From a virus: a DNA stretch of 30,274 nt. This document shows positions 15,410 through 23,274 of the stretch, piece by piece; positions within the stretch are counted from its first letter, which is position 1, and the number at the start of each line of letters is the position of its first letter. The DNA lies in the IMG/VR virus record IMGVR_UViG_3300046794_000481, positions 1-30,274 of that record, one strand, 5' to 3'. The translations under genes were made by a program, and so were the position numbers. The notes under the pieces are model-generated. The model searched no databases. It was given only the letters and a program-made list of their open reading frames with translations, and was not told where the DNA came from.

Positions 15410-17532
15410 ACACGGCCGTCGTCAAAACCCATTACTCCGCTGCTGAGCTGGCCGCGTTGCGCCTTCCAGGGTTGCCCGAGACAAAGGCAAACATGCGCGC
15501 CAAGGCCGAGCGTGAAGGCTGGTGCTTCATCGAGGTGAAAGGCGTCGGTGGCACTCGCCGCGAATATGCCCCATCCGCAGAGGTGATTGAGGCGATCAAA
15601 GAGAAGGCAGCGCGCGAGGTAGTGGCGGTAGTCCCAGCCAAGCGCCTGGCGCTCAAACCGGAAGACCAGCTGCCGCTGATCGTGACCGAAAGCCAAGGCC
15701 TGCAGCTTGACGCTCGCAAGGGTGTTCTCCTGGCGCTTGAAGCCCTCATGAACCGCTCGGGCTACCCGATGAAGAAGGCTGCGCGTGTACTAATCGAGAT
15801 GGCGCGCAAGGGCGAAGCCGGCGAGCAGCTGGTCGCCATGCTCAAGATGGCACGCGACGGCCGGGGCCGCCCCAGCCCGGATGGCCTGCCGTCCGAGCGC
15901 AGCGTCCTACGCTTCGTCGAGTACGAGCGCGCCGGCATGCTGGCGCCAAAGAAGCGCGAAGCGGATATGTCGGTGCCGGCTTGGGCGAAAGCCTTCCTGG
16001 AGCATTACCAGCGGCCAGAGAAGCCCACGGTCGAGCACGCCTACCGCGAGTTCTGCAAGGCGCTGGACGACAAGGCGCAGGCGCCGAGCATCTGGCAGGT
16101 GCGCCGCTTCCTGGGCAAGGTCGGCAACGTGACGCTGCAGTTGGGCCGTATGGGCGACCGCGAGATCAAGAGCCTCAAGGGTTTCGTGCGCCGCGATTTC
16201 GCCAGCCTGCTGCCGGGTGACATTTATAGCGCTGACGGCCACACCTTCGACGCGGAGGTGCAGCACCCGATGCACGGCCGCCCGTTCCGCCCGGAGATCA
16301 CCTCGGTGGTCGACATCGCCACTCGCAAGACGGTGGGCTGGTCGGTCGGCCTGGCCGAAAGCGCGTTCGCGGTGCTCGACGCCCTGCGCGCCGCGGTTCT
16401 TACTGGCGGCATCCCTGCCGTGTTCTATGTCGACAACGGCTCGGGCTACAAAAACGAGCTGATGACGGACACCGGCACCGGCCTGCTTGCTCGCCTCGGC
16501 ATCGAGATGATCAACAGCCTGCCCTACAACAGCCAAGCGCGCGGCGTCATCGAGAAGCTGCACCAGACCATCTGGGTCAACGCGGCCAAGGAACTGCCCG
16601 GCTTCATCGGCCGCGACATGGACCGCCAAGCCAAACAGGCGATCTTCAAGCTGTCCCGCAAGGCGCTGGCCAACGCGGCTGGCGAGGCGGTGGCGATGCC
16701 GCTGATGGCCTGGGATCGCTTCGTCGCCTTCTGCGAGGAAAAGGTGGCCGAGTACAACAACCGGCCCCACCGCTCCCTGCCGAAGGTCACCGATCCAGAG
16801 AACGGCCGTCGCCGCCACATGACGCCGAACGAAGCATGGGCACGCGCCGAAGCGGCAGGGGTCGCCGCCCACCTGGTCACGGACGACGAGGCACGGCCGC
16901 TGTTCCGCCCGCAGGTGTTGCGCACGGTTCGCCGTTGCGAGATCGAGCTGTTCGGGAACAAGTACTTCGCCCGCCAGCTGGAGGAGTTCCACACCGAGCA
17001 GCTGCGGGTCGGCTACGACATCCACGACCCCGCCCTGGTGTGGGTCTACGACGAGGCTGGTCGCTTTATCTGCAACGCCGAGCTGGACGGCAACAAGCGC
17101 GACTACATGCCGATGTCGGTCATCGAGCGCGCCAGGGACAAACGCGAGGCCGGCCGTGAACGCCGTCTGGAAAACAAGCTGGTGGAGGTACGCCTGGAAC
17201 GCCGTGGAGCCCCGGCCATCGAGGCACCGCAGAGCATCAGCATTCCTGGACTGATGGGCAGCATCAACCTGACCCAGCTGGCAGAGCGTGCGCGCCAGGC
17301 CGAGCTGGTGGAGGTGACGCCGATCGCCGCGCCGACGCCGGCGGTCGCGATCGCCTCGATCCCAGCACAGCACGTCTGGACCGTCCCAACCACAGCCGCC
17401 GAGCGCTACGCCGAGTGGCAACGAATTCAACACCTGAGCGAGGAGGCGCTGGTAAGCGAGAAGCAAAAAAAATGGCGGAACACCTATCAGGAGTCCGCCG
17501 AGTTCAGAGCATTTCTGAAAAAAACCGCTTGA
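15406..17532 (+). CDS. A: MuA-type DDE transposase
   Basis: The protein has 708 residues. The N-terminal HTH_Mu domain (about 10-50) is shared with the repressor and should bind the operator/enhancer. It is followed by end-binding domains (about 70-240), then the catalytic core with D277 (SADGHTF), D343 (YVDNGSGYKNE) and E383 (RGVIEKLHQ), then a beta-barrel domain and a helical C-terminus that would contact the MuB-like ATPase. The enzyme nicks phage ends and joins them to target DNA, for integration and replicative lytic transposition. It starts at GTG 15406, overlapping the upstream stop. All catalytic residues are present, so it should be active. Mu A is 663 residues, so this copy is slightly longer. 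Confidence 0.95.
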   Translation: MNTAVVKTHYSAAELAALRLPGLPETKANMRAKAEREGWCFIEVKGVGGTRREYAPSAEVIEAIKEKAAREVVAVVPAKRLALKPEDQLPLIVTESQGLQLDARKGVLLALEALMNRSGYPMKKAARVLIEMARKGEAGEQLVAMLKMARDGRGRPSPDGLPSERSVLRFVEYERAGMLAPKKREADMSVPAWAKAFLEHYQRPEKPTVEHAYREFCKALDDKAQAPSIWQVRRFLGKVGNVTLQLGRMGDREIKSLKGFVRRDFASLLPGDIYSADGHTFDAEVQHPMHGRPFRPEITSVVDIATRKTVGWSVGLAESAFAVLDALRAAVLTGGIPAVFYVDNGSGYKNELMTDTGTGLLARLGIEMINSLPYNSQARGVIEKLHQTIWVNAAKELPGFIGRDMDRQAKQAIFKLSRKALANAAGEAVAMPLMAWDRFVAFCEEKVAEYNNRPHRSLPKVTDPENGRRRHMTPNEAWARAEAAGVAAHLVTDDEARPLFRPQVLRTVRRCEIELFGNKYFARQLEEFHTEQLRVGYDIHDPALVWVYDEAGRFICNAELDGNKRDYMPMSVIERARDKREAGRERRLENKLVEVRLERRGAPAIEAPQSISIPGLMGSINLTQLAERARQAELVEVTPIAAPTPAVAIASIPAQHVWTVPTTAAERYAEWQRIQHLSEEALVSEKQKKWRNTYQESAEFRAFLKKTA

Positions 17533-17584
17533 TTAACGCCCGCCGCTGCAACGGCGAGCACCAGAACAGAAAGAAAACCAGAGT

Positions 17585-18325
17585 ATGACGACTACGAATC
17601 AGCCGGTCAATCGTGTGGCCAATATCAGCAACCTCGACCTGGTCGCTGTCGCGGCCGAGAAACTCCAGTCCCGCGCCAACGGCCTGCCCGGCATCGGCGT
17701 GCTGTACGGCGAGGCCGGGCGTGGCAAGACCGTTGTCTGCTCGGCGATCGCCAACATGATGCGCGGCTACTACGTCCAGATGGCAAGCGCCTGGAACCGC
17801 AAGACCCTGCTGGAGAAGATCCTGTTTGAAATGGGCGTCAAGCCGGCCGGCACCATCCCGACCATGCTCGACATGGTCTGCGAGCAGTTGGGCGCCTCGG
17901 GTCGGCCGCTCATCATCGACGAGTTCGACCACTGTCTCAAGAAGGACGGCATGGTCGAGCTGGTGCGCGACATCTACGAAGGCAGCCAGGGCACGCTGCT
18001 CCTGGTCGGCGAGGAACAGGTGCCGCAGAAGATGAAGCGCTGGGAGCGCATGCACAGCCGCGTGCTGGCCTGGATTCCCGCCCTGCCGGCGTCGATGGAC
18101 GACGCGCGCAAGCTGGCCCCGATCTACTGCCCAGGCGTCGCGATCGCCGACGACCTCCTGCAGCGCGTGGTCGAGATGGCCCACGGCTCTATCCGCCGGG
18201 TCTGCGTCAACCTGACCCGCATCCATGAGGAAGCGATGCTCCAGGCCGAGTCCGAGATGACGCTAGCCACCTGGGGCGACCGCGATCTGTACACCGGCGA
18301 CGCGCCGAAGCGTAGGACGGTGTAA
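17585..18325 (+). CDS. B: MuB-like AAA+ ATPase, target-DNA activator
   Basis: The 246-residue AAA+ ATPase has a Walker A GEAGRGKT (42-49), Walker B LIIDE (109-113) and a C-terminal helical lid with GSIRRV. MuB forms ATP-dependent filaments on target DNA and delivers it to the transposase. At 246 residues it lacks the N-terminal HTH region of Mu B (312 residues), as in shorter BcepMu-type relatives. It lies 52 bp after the transposase gene and is followed 2 nt later by a small winged-helix gene. Confidence 0.9.
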   Translation: MTTTNQPVNRVANISNLDLVAVAAEKLQSRANGLPGIGVLYGEAGRGKTVVCSAIANMMRGYYVQMASAWNRKTLLEKILFEMGVKPAGTIPTMLDMVCEQLGASGRPLIIDEFDHCLKKDGMVELVRDIYEGSQGTLLLVGEEQVPQKMKRWERMHSRVLAWIPALPASMDDARKLAPIYCPGVAIADDLLQRVVEMAHGSIRRVCVNLTRIHEEAMLQAESEMTLATWGDRDLYTGDAPKRRTV

Positions 18326-18327
18326 CG

Positions 18328-18990
18328 ATGAGCATGGAGCAACAAAGCGAGAAGCGCGGCCGCCGTAAGCCCGCGCACATGGAGCTGGTAGGTGGTAAGG
18401 GGTCGCGCCAACGTGCCTGGGAAGCAATGCGCAAGCACGCGGGACCATTTACCTGCTATGGCATCGCTCGCAAGGCCAAGGTCGACGACGAAACCCTGTT
18501 CACCTACCTGATCTCCCTGGAGCGCGCCGGCATCGTCGAGTGCGAGAAGGTCGACGGCAAGGCGATCCAGCGGCACGCGAAATGGACGATCGTCCGCGAC
18601 AACGGGATCGAGGCGCCGCGCGTGACCCGCGACGGCAAGCAGGTCACCCAGGGACTCGGCACCGAGGCCATGTGGCGTTCGATGCGCATCATCGGCGAGT
18701 TCAACATCAACGAGCTGGCCGCGCATGCCGAGGCTGCTGGCGTCAAGGTGAGTCAGGAGACCGCGAAAACGTATATCGGAGCGCTCTACGGTGCCGGCTA
18801 TCTGGTCCGCGTGGCAGACGTACGAAGCCTTGGATTCGGCAAAGGGAATGTCCAGGCGCGGTATCGCCTGGGACCGGGTAAGTACACCGGCCCGCGTCCG
18901 CCGATGATCCAACGCACGAAGCAGGTATACGACCCGAACCTGAGCCAGGTCGTCTGGAAGGAAGATCCGAAGAATGACGACGACCTCTGA
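18328..18990 (+). CDS. Early phage protein with two winged-helix-like repeats
   Basis: A 220-residue protein. Two similar segments can be seen: residues 28-75 (AWEAMRKHAGPFTCYGIARKA, then YLISLERAGIVE) and 112-165 (MWRSMRIIGEFNINELAAHAE, then YIGALYGAGYLV). Each reads as a winged helix, suggesting a DNA-binding protein, perhaps taking over the binding role missing from the short MuB. The tail is acidic. It starts 2 nt after the B stop, and its end overlaps the next gene by 17 nt. Known in transposable phages only as hypothetical. Confidence 0.7.
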   Translation: MSMEQQSEKRGRRKPAHMELVGGKGSRQRAWEAMRKHAGPFTCYGIARKAKVDDETLFTYLISLERAGIVECEKVDGKAIQRHAKWTIVRDNGIEAPRVTRDGKQVTQGLGTEAMWRSMRIIGEFNINELAAHAEAAGVKVSQETAKTYIGALYGAGYLVRVADVRSLGFGKGNVQARYRLGPGKYTGPRPPMIQRTKQVYDPNLSQVVWKEDPKNDDDL

Positions 18991-19315
18991 ACCGCGCTGG
19001 CTCAGCCTCATGCACCAGGAGGCGGCGCGCAGCAGCAAGCAGGCGCTCGCCGACCGCCTGGGCTACTCCCGCACGACCGTCAGCCTGGTGCTGTCGGGAA
19101 CCTACCCCGGCAACACGGACAAGATCGCGGCGAAGGCGATCGAAGTGCTGGAGCCGGCCGTGGTGGTCGACTGCCCGTACCTGGGCGGCCAGCTGCCGAT
19201 CGAGCAATGCGTCGAGTACTCGACCCAACGGGCACCGACACACCACCCAACCAAGATGGCCCACTGGCGCGCATGCCAACAGTGCCAAAACAACTGCAAA
19301 GGAAAGCAGCCATGA
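18974..19315 (+). CDS. Small HTH protein with C-terminal cysteine cluster
   Basis: In its 113 residues, positions 20-55 form a helix-turn-helix (QALADRLGYSRTTVSLVLSG) of the Cro/LacI kind. The C-terminal third holds five cysteines (DCPYLG, EQCVEY, RACQQCQNNC), probably a metal site. Such proteins are common among early genes of Mu-like phages, without an assigned function. It overlaps its neighbours by 17 nt upstream and 4 nt (ATGA) downstream, so it is translated as part of the early operon. Confidence 0.7.
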   Translation: MTTTSEPRWLSLMHQEAARSSKQALADRLGYSRTTVSLVLSGTYPGNTDKIAAKAIEVLEPAVVVDCPYLGGQLPIEQCVEYSTQRAPTHHPTKMAHWRACQQCQNNCKGKQP

Positions 19316-19659
19316 ACATGCAAGCCCGTACTGCCCAGGTTGTTTCGTTCCGTCCGGCCGGCGCGCCGGTGGTCGTCGACGTCGACGTCAAGGAACAAAG
19401 CTCCAAGACCTTCAACGCCGACTTCATGGCCCGCCTCCGGGCAGCGAACGATATGTCGCGCTGGCTCCGCCAGAACGGTCATCCGCCGATGACGACGCAC
19501 CTGCAGGGTCGGATGCCGGCCATCCACGTCGACGGCGCCGCCGCTCGGCTGCTGATCACCCAGGCGCGCGGCTTTACGGGTCGCCGCGTGGACGACACAT
19601 ACCGGCACTGTAGCGTGGAGCTGCGCGATTGCCTGGTCACCTGGTTCGAACCGCTTTAA
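19312..19659 (+). CDS. Hypothetical early phage protein
   Basis: The chain is 115 residues long, starting at ATG 19312, which overlaps the previous stop by 4 nt. A longer in-frame reading from 19207 lies inside the previous gene and is not supported. No domain is recognised. The middle (FMARLRAANDMSRWLRQNGHPP) is basic and helical, and the C-terminus is mixed. It is expressed with the early operon. Confidence 0.65.
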   Translation: MNMQARTAQVVSFRPAGAPVVVDVDVKEQSSKTFNADFMARLRAANDMSRWLRQNGHPPMTTHLQGRMPAIHVDGAAARLLITQARGFTGRRVDDTYRHCSVELRDCLVTWFEPL

Positions 19660-19698
19660 CCCCTACCACCACCTGTCTAACAAAGAGGAGATTTAACG

Positions 19699-19968
19699 AT
19701 GAGCCACCAAGAACACTGGTCCAAACGCCTGCACGACGCGCTGTCTGCCCAAGAGAAGCCTAGCTACGAGCTGCTGGAGGAAGCCGTGCAGTGTCTCCTC
19801 CAAGAGCGCCAAGGCCTCACCGCCACTTTGACCGACATGGCGAAGCAAGTCGGGCGCATCGTCATCGCGCGCCAGGCCGGCAGCACCGATGGTGTGCTGA
19901 GCCTCATCGACACCTTGATCGAGAAGCACGTGGGCGAGCGCAAGCCGGCAACGGCGGTCACGCACTGA
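19699..19968 (+). CDS. Hypothetical early phage protein
   Basis: The product has 89 residues, helical throughout (SYELLEEAVQCLLQERQGLTA), and a length and charge like small phage accessory proteins. It is not assigned to a family. A good ribosome site (AGAGGAG) precedes ATG 19699. The next small gene begins 8 nt later. Confidence 0.6.
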   Translation: MSHQEHWSKRLHDALSAQEKPSYELLEEAVQCLLQERQGLTATLTDMAKQVGRIVIARQAGSTDGVLSLIDTLIEKHVGERKPATAVTH

Positions 19969-19976
19969 GGTGAATT

Positions 19977-20099
19977 GTGGGCGCATTCGATCCCCTTATC
20001 CCCAAGCCCGACCGTAGCCACGACGGCAGCAAGAAGCCGGCCGAGCCGGTGGCACCGCCGCGCGACTGGCCGATTCCAATCGGTCCGACCGACATCTGA
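19977..20099 (+). CDS. Proline-rich phage microprotein
   Basis: A 40-residue frame starting at GTG 19977 behind a strong GAGGTGA site that overlaps the previous stop. The product is hydrophilic and rich in Pro and Lys, ending PRDWPIPIGPTDI. It fits exactly between two early genes without overlap, and position and ribosome site support it. Function unknown. Confidence 0.55.
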   Translation: MGAFDPLIPKPDRSHDGSKKPAEPVAPPRDWPIPIGPTDI

Positions 20100-20125
20100 T
20101 TACAACCTGAAAGGAAGTAGAACCC

Positions 20126-20752
20126 ATGCAACAAAACGACAATAACGTGATCCCGGCTGGCCACCGCAAGAACGCCCAGGGCCACTTGGTGCCGGAATCG
20201 CTGATCAAGCCGATCGACCTGGAACGCGACCGCTTGGTGGCCGAACTGGTCAACGCGGCCAAAACGCTGAGCAGCCAGATGCAGACCTTCAAGAGCAAGG
20301 TGTTCGGCGACTTCGGCGCCTTCGTCCAGCTCTCGGCCGAGGAGTACAAGGTCTCGGTCGGCGGCAAGAAAGGTAACACCACCCTGTTCAGCTTCGATGG
20401 CCGCTACAAGGTCCAGATCGCCACGGCCGACCGCATCGCGTTCGACGAGCGCCTGCAGGCGGCGAAAGCCCTGATCGATGAATGCATCGCCGCCTGGAGC
20501 GCCGGCAGCAGCCCCGAACTCATCGCGTTGGTGCAGCAGGCATTCAACGCCGACAAGGAAGGCAAGCTGAACACTGGTCGCATCCTGGCGCTGCGCCGGA
20601 TGGAGATCAAGGACGAACGCTGGCAGCAGGCCATGAAGGCGATCGGCGAATCCGTCCAGGTGGTGGGCAGCAAGCAGTACGTCCGCTTCTACGAGCGCGT
20701 CGGCGAAACCGAGCAGTACGCGCCGATCTCGCTGGACATGGCCACCGTATGA
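20126..20752 (+). CDS. DUF3164 family phage protein
   Basis: The 208-residue sequence fits the DUF3164 family, typical of the early region of Mu-like phages and prophages. Recognisable parts are the N-terminal NAQGHLVPESLIKPIDLERD, a central KKGNTTLFSFDGRYKVQIA strand pair, and the C-terminal LRRMEIKDERWQQAMKAI. The biochemical role is not known. A good ribosome site (GGAAGTAG) lies before ATG 20126. Its stop overlaps the next start (ATGA). Confidence 0.85.
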   Translation: MQQNDNNVIPAGHRKNAQGHLVPESLIKPIDLERDRLVAELVNAAKTLSSQMQTFKSKVFGDFGAFVQLSAEEYKVSVGGKKGNTTLFSFDGRYKVQIATADRIAFDERLQAAKALIDECIAAWSAGSSPELIALVQQAFNADKEGKLNTGRILALRRMEIKDERWQQAMKAIGESVQVVGSKQYVRFYERVGETEQYAPISLDMATV

Positions 20753-20952
20753 AGCTGCAGATCAACGACGCCGGCAGCTGGCGGCACATCAGCAACTTCG
20801 ACCGGCTCGATGAACCGACGGTCCGCGTGCGCGCGGCCCAACTGGCGGTCGCGCTGAACGAGCGTTCCAAGCTGCGGATCTTGGACGATCAGAACAACCC
20901 TCGGGCGCACTGCAAAGGCCCTGACTTCACTTGGGAGGATTGGAACCAATGA
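20749..20952 (+). CDS. Hypothetical small phage protein
   Basis: The 67-residue product is of no known family. It starts at ATG 20749, overlapping the DUF3164 stop by 4 nt, and ends overlapping the next start by 4 nt. Such chained ATGA overlaps on both sides argue strongly that it is translated. The sequence is mixed in charge, with LRILDDQNNPRAH and a Trp-rich end (FTWEDWNQ). Confidence 0.7.
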   Translation: MKLQINDAGSWRHISNFDRLDEPTVRVRAAQLAVALNERSKLRILDDQNNPRAHCKGPDFTWEDWNQ

Positions 20953-21404
20953 GCAAGACCGCACAGGTGGCCAGCGATATCGAGGTCCAATGTACCCGCT
21001 GCCGCAACAAGCATCAGGAATCCGAACGCCAGCTGCAGGTTGTCGGAGACGGCCATTGGGCGCGGGTTTGCCCGCGCTGCAGCTGCCGTTCCTTCTTCGA
21101 CATCCGGTCCCAGATCGCGTGGTGCTGGTCGTCTGGCCTGATCGAAACGGGCAATGAAGATGCGCTGCCGGAGGGAGCCATCCTCATTGCCAACGGGCCG
21201 AAGGCATACCTGACCGGGACCATCGCCGCTCTTGCCCGCATTGGCCGGGGTGCCAACGAGGGCACGTTCCTGGTTCCGGGGGTGCCCGAACTGGATGGCC
21301 AGGAGGCCAAGAACGATGCGCTTGCCCAGTGGCTGAAATGGTGCGCCCGGAACAACGGGCACAAGGGGCGCCATGGCGTGGTGTTCGTGACACCGAACTA
21401 CTGA
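20949..21404 (+). CDS. Phage protein with N-terminal zinc ribbon
   Basis: The protein has 151 residues. Residues 15-44 form a four-cysteine ribbon (CTRC, C15 and C18; CPRC, C41 and C44) suited to nucleic-acid binding. The rest is an uncharacterised domain (AYLTGTIAALARIGRG). The true start is ATG 20949, coupled to the upstream gene; the in-frame position 20931 lacks a ribosome site. Likely a small DNA-binding accessory protein of the early operon; no family name is assigned. Confidence 0.7.
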   Translation: MSKTAQVASDIEVQCTRCRNKHQESERQLQVVGDGHWARVCPRCSCRSFFDIRSQIAWCWSSGLIETGNEDALPEGAILIANGPKAYLTGTIAALARIGRGANEGTFLVPGVPELDGQEAKNDALAQWLKWCARNNGHKGRHGVVFVTPNY

Positions 21405-21411
21405 AGCGAAA

Positions 21412-21458
21412 CCGGCCGCTGGTGACAGCGGTCGGTCTGCCTGGCGTGGTTGCCAGGT
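21412..21458 (+). promoter_or_regulatory. Two stacked RNA hairpins between early genes
   Basis: Hairpin one pairs 21412-21421 with 21426-21435 (10 pairs, one G-U) around the tetraloop GTGA, a GNRA-type loop. Hairpin two pairs 21440-21445 with 21452-21457 (6 G/C-rich pairs). They lie between a stop codon and the next ribosome site (AAGGAGAA, 21473-21480). No T-run follows, so a processing, stabilising or attenuation role is more likely than termination. Confidence 0.45.
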
Positions 21459-21483
21459 ACCGATGAGCAGCCAAGGAGAATTC

Positions 21484-21969
21484 ATGAAACTGAGTAAAGA
21501 GCAAAAAGACGACCTGGTAGAGACACTGAATCTGCCGTGGAGTTGTGTGAACCTGCGGTGCGACGGCTACGTGGTAACGCTGGCGGTCCGCCGCTTCAAA
21601 GGCGGCATCAAATACCGAGTGATGACCTACGTGAACGGCAAGTTCGACAGCGCCTGGAGCAGTGAAAAGAACGCAGCGCCGGAAGTCAAGTTCCTGCGCA
21701 AGTCCGTCCGTCCGTACCTTACGCCGACCGAGCGAAGGGAAGCTGAGAAAGTCCTCGGCAAGCGCAAGGTCGCGAAAGATCCGGTCTATAACGGCTCGCT
21801 GACGTTGTATCTGCCCGACTGGGCCACGGGGAAGGCTGCGATCAACCACCTCACCAAGGTCTGCGACTCCATCGAGCTGCTGACAGTTGAAGCGGCTCGG
21901 GAAGCCCTGGCGGCGACCGCCCCAGCGGCGACCGATAGGGACGCCGGCATTTACGCACTGGAGGCGTGA
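21484..21969 (+). CDS. Hypothetical early phage protein
   Basis: A 161-residue protein from ATG 21484, chosen because AAGGAGAA lies just upstream; a start 21 nt earlier would include that site. The first 90 residues have strand-rich sequence (CVNLRCDGYVVTLAVRRF, KYRVMTYVNGKF) followed by a basic helix (RREAEKVLGKRKV). The second part is helical and Ala-rich. It is unassigned. It is located directly upstream of gemA, as unknown genes of similar size are in related phages. Confidence 0.7.
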   Translation: MKLSKEQKDDLVETLNLPWSCVNLRCDGYVVTLAVRRFKGGIKYRVMTYVNGKFDSAWSSEKNAAPEVKFLRKSVRPYLTPTERREAEKVLGKRKVAKDPVYNGSLTLYLPDWATGKAAINHLTKVCDSIELLTVEAAREALAATAPAATDRDAGIYALEA

Positions 21970-21972
21970 CAA

Positions 21973-22401
21973 ATGCCCCGCAATCCCACCCTCGCCAAGA
22001 TCCACATCGCCAAAAAGGATCTGGGCCTGGACGACGAAACCTATCGCGCCATGCTGCAGCAGCATGGCGGCGTGACCTCGTCGAAGGACTTGACCCCGCT
22101 CGGCGCCGCCCAGGTGCTGCAGCACCTGGAGAAGGCCGGGTTCAAGCCCAAGGCCAGCCCAGGGAAGCGCCCGAAGCCTGCTGCCGGCCGCGCCGCCCTG
22201 GTCGGGAAGATCGAGGCGCAGCTGGCGTCCGCCGGCCGTCCCTGGGACTACGCTCATTCCATGGCGAAGAAGATGTACCAGGTCGAGAAGGTCGACTGGC
22301 TGAACGAAGAGCAGCTCGGCGGCATCGTCGCGGCGCTGGCCATCGACGCCAAGCGCCGCAGCAAACGCCAGGCTGGCGCCGGAGGCAACGATGGACGCTG
22401 A
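21973..22401 (+). CDS. gemA: GemA-family regulatory protein (DUF1018, Mu gp16-like)
   Basis: Its 142 residues match the DUF1018/GemA family: KIHIAKKDLGLDDETYRAML near the start, DLTPLGAAQVLQHLEKAGF, then RPWDYAHSMAKKMYQ and WLNEEQLGGIVAAL. In Mu, GemA influences host gene expression and DNA supercoiling during lytic growth. As in Mu relatives, the gene lies just before mor. It overlaps mor by 11 nt and begins 3 nt after the previous stop. Confidence 0.88.
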   Translation: MPRNPTLAKIHIAKKDLGLDDETYRAMLQQHGGVTSSKDLTPLGAAQVLQHLEKAGFKPKASPGKRPKPAAGRAALVGKIEAQLASAGRPWDYAHSMAKKMYQVEKVDWLNEEQLGGIVAALAIDAKRRSKRQAGAGGNDGR

Positions 22402-22819
22402 CCTGTCCCCGTTGCCGGAAAGCGTCAGGACGCTGATCGCCCTGATTGGCCTGCCGCTGACCCTGCGCATGGTCGACCGGTTCGGCGGCACAACCCTCTA
22501 CCTCTACCGGAGCGACGCCTGTCTGGCCAAGCTTACTGCGGCGGTTGGGAAAGAGGCCGCCGAGAAGATCATCAAGTTTTTCGGTAACACTCCGGTCACC
22601 ATCGCCACCTGCAGGCGGGCTCTTGTTATTTTGAGAAACCGTGATATTTTGGCGAAGTTTGACCGGTTGACCATGGAAGAGAAGCTGTCGGCGCGCGCGG
22701 CCGTTAATCAGATCGTGCTCGACTACAGCCCAAATCTCCATGAGCGCAGCGTCTGGCGCATCCTCAAGACGACCGGCACCGTCAAGCCCACCGACGTTCG
22801 CCAGCTCGGTTTGTTCTAA
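22391..22819 (+). CDS. mor: Mor-family middle transcription activator
   Basis: In Mu, Mor is the last early product and activates the middle promoter Pm as a dimer through a C-terminal HTH, without a -35 box. The 142-residue protein here shows the family pattern: IALIGLPLTLRMVDRFGG and TLYLYRS near the start, VNQIVLDYSPNLHERSVWRIL at the HTH. No separate C-type late activator gene is seen, so one activator may drive all later genes. It ends in a strong hairpin, and a dyad that could be its binding site lies 60-75 bp downstream. Confidence 0.88.
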   Translation: MDADLSPLPESVRTLIALIGLPLTLRMVDRFGGTTLYLYRSDACLAKLTAAVGKEAAEKIIKFFGNTPVTIATCRRALVILRNRDILAKFDRLTMEEKLSARAAVNQIVLDYSPNLHERSVWRILKTTGTVKPTDVRQLGLF

Positions 22820-22847
22820 CGGCCTGACGCGATCGCGTCAAGGCCGT
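22819..22847 (+). terminator. GC-rich palindrome ending the early operon
   Basis: An almost perfect 29-nt palindrome begins at the last base of the mor stop codon: ACGGCC-TGACGCGAT against ATCGCGTCA-AGGCCGT, one unpaired base. The stem is long and GC-rich but no T-run follows, so it may act as a factor-assisted terminator or pausing element at the early/middle boundary. Confidence 0.5.
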
Positions 22848-22878
22848 ACTCCTCCCCCATCCCATATTCCCCCCACTG

Positions 22879-22923
22879 CTGACATCTGTCAGTTGTGGTC
22901 AGAGTCGTTTCCGCCCGTAAAGT
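22879..22923 (+). promoter_or_regulatory. Probable Mor-dependent middle promoter (Pm-like)
   Basis: The dyad CTGACA-tc-TGTCAG (22879-22892) is followed by a -10-like TAAAGT (22918-22923), with no -35 box. If transcription starts near 22930, the dyad is centred at about -44, close to the position of the Mor dyad in Mu Pm. It lies just upstream of the lysis genes. This is inference from spacing, not a sequence match. Confidence 0.5.
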
Positions 22924-22971
22924 CCCTTCGTGCCGCGTTTCCGCGTGTCATTAATTTCCATGGAGGACGAT

Positions 22972-23274
22972 GTGAAAAGCACCACCGATACTCTTACCCG
23001 CGAGCGCCGCGACCTGATGCGCATGGCCGAGTGGCTGCTGGTCGCCCTCGTCCTGTACGCCTCGGCCCTGCTGCTCATGCGCCACGGCGACGCCGGTCCG
23101 GTCCAGACCCTGATCTGGAAGCTCGGCCACGTCACCCTGGGCGGCTACGCCGGCTACTGGATCGACCGCAAAGCATTCCGCGACCGCATCCGCCAAGACT
23201 CCCATCCGCTGGTCATGATCCGCCGGGCCATCATTATCTTCGGCTCGATGTACACCCTCGGGACTGGCTTGTGA
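22972..23274 (+). CDS. Putative holin or lysis-associated membrane protein
   Basis: The reading frame gives 100 residues from GTG 22972, chosen because GGAGG lies 5 nt upstream; the in-frame ATG at 22960 has no such site. Three hydrophobic stretches are visible: 20-36, 48-64 (shorter, Gly-rich) and 85-99. The N-terminus is charged. Size, membrane segments and position before the endolysin and spanins indicate a holin, which opens the inner membrane at lysis time. No holin family is recognised by sequence. The stop overlaps the next start (TGATG). Confidence 0.7.
   Translation: MKSTTDTLTRERRDLMRMAEWLLVALVLYASALLLMRHGDAGPVQTLIWKLGHVTLGGYAGYWIDRKAFRDRIRQDSHPLVMIRRAIIIFGSMYTLGTGL

Noticed and set aside
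15907-17466. Long minus-strand open frame (519 codons) across the transposase gene
   Set aside because: Antisense shadow of a GC-rich gene; the composition is low-complexity and no motif is present, while the plus strand encodes a complete DDE transposase.
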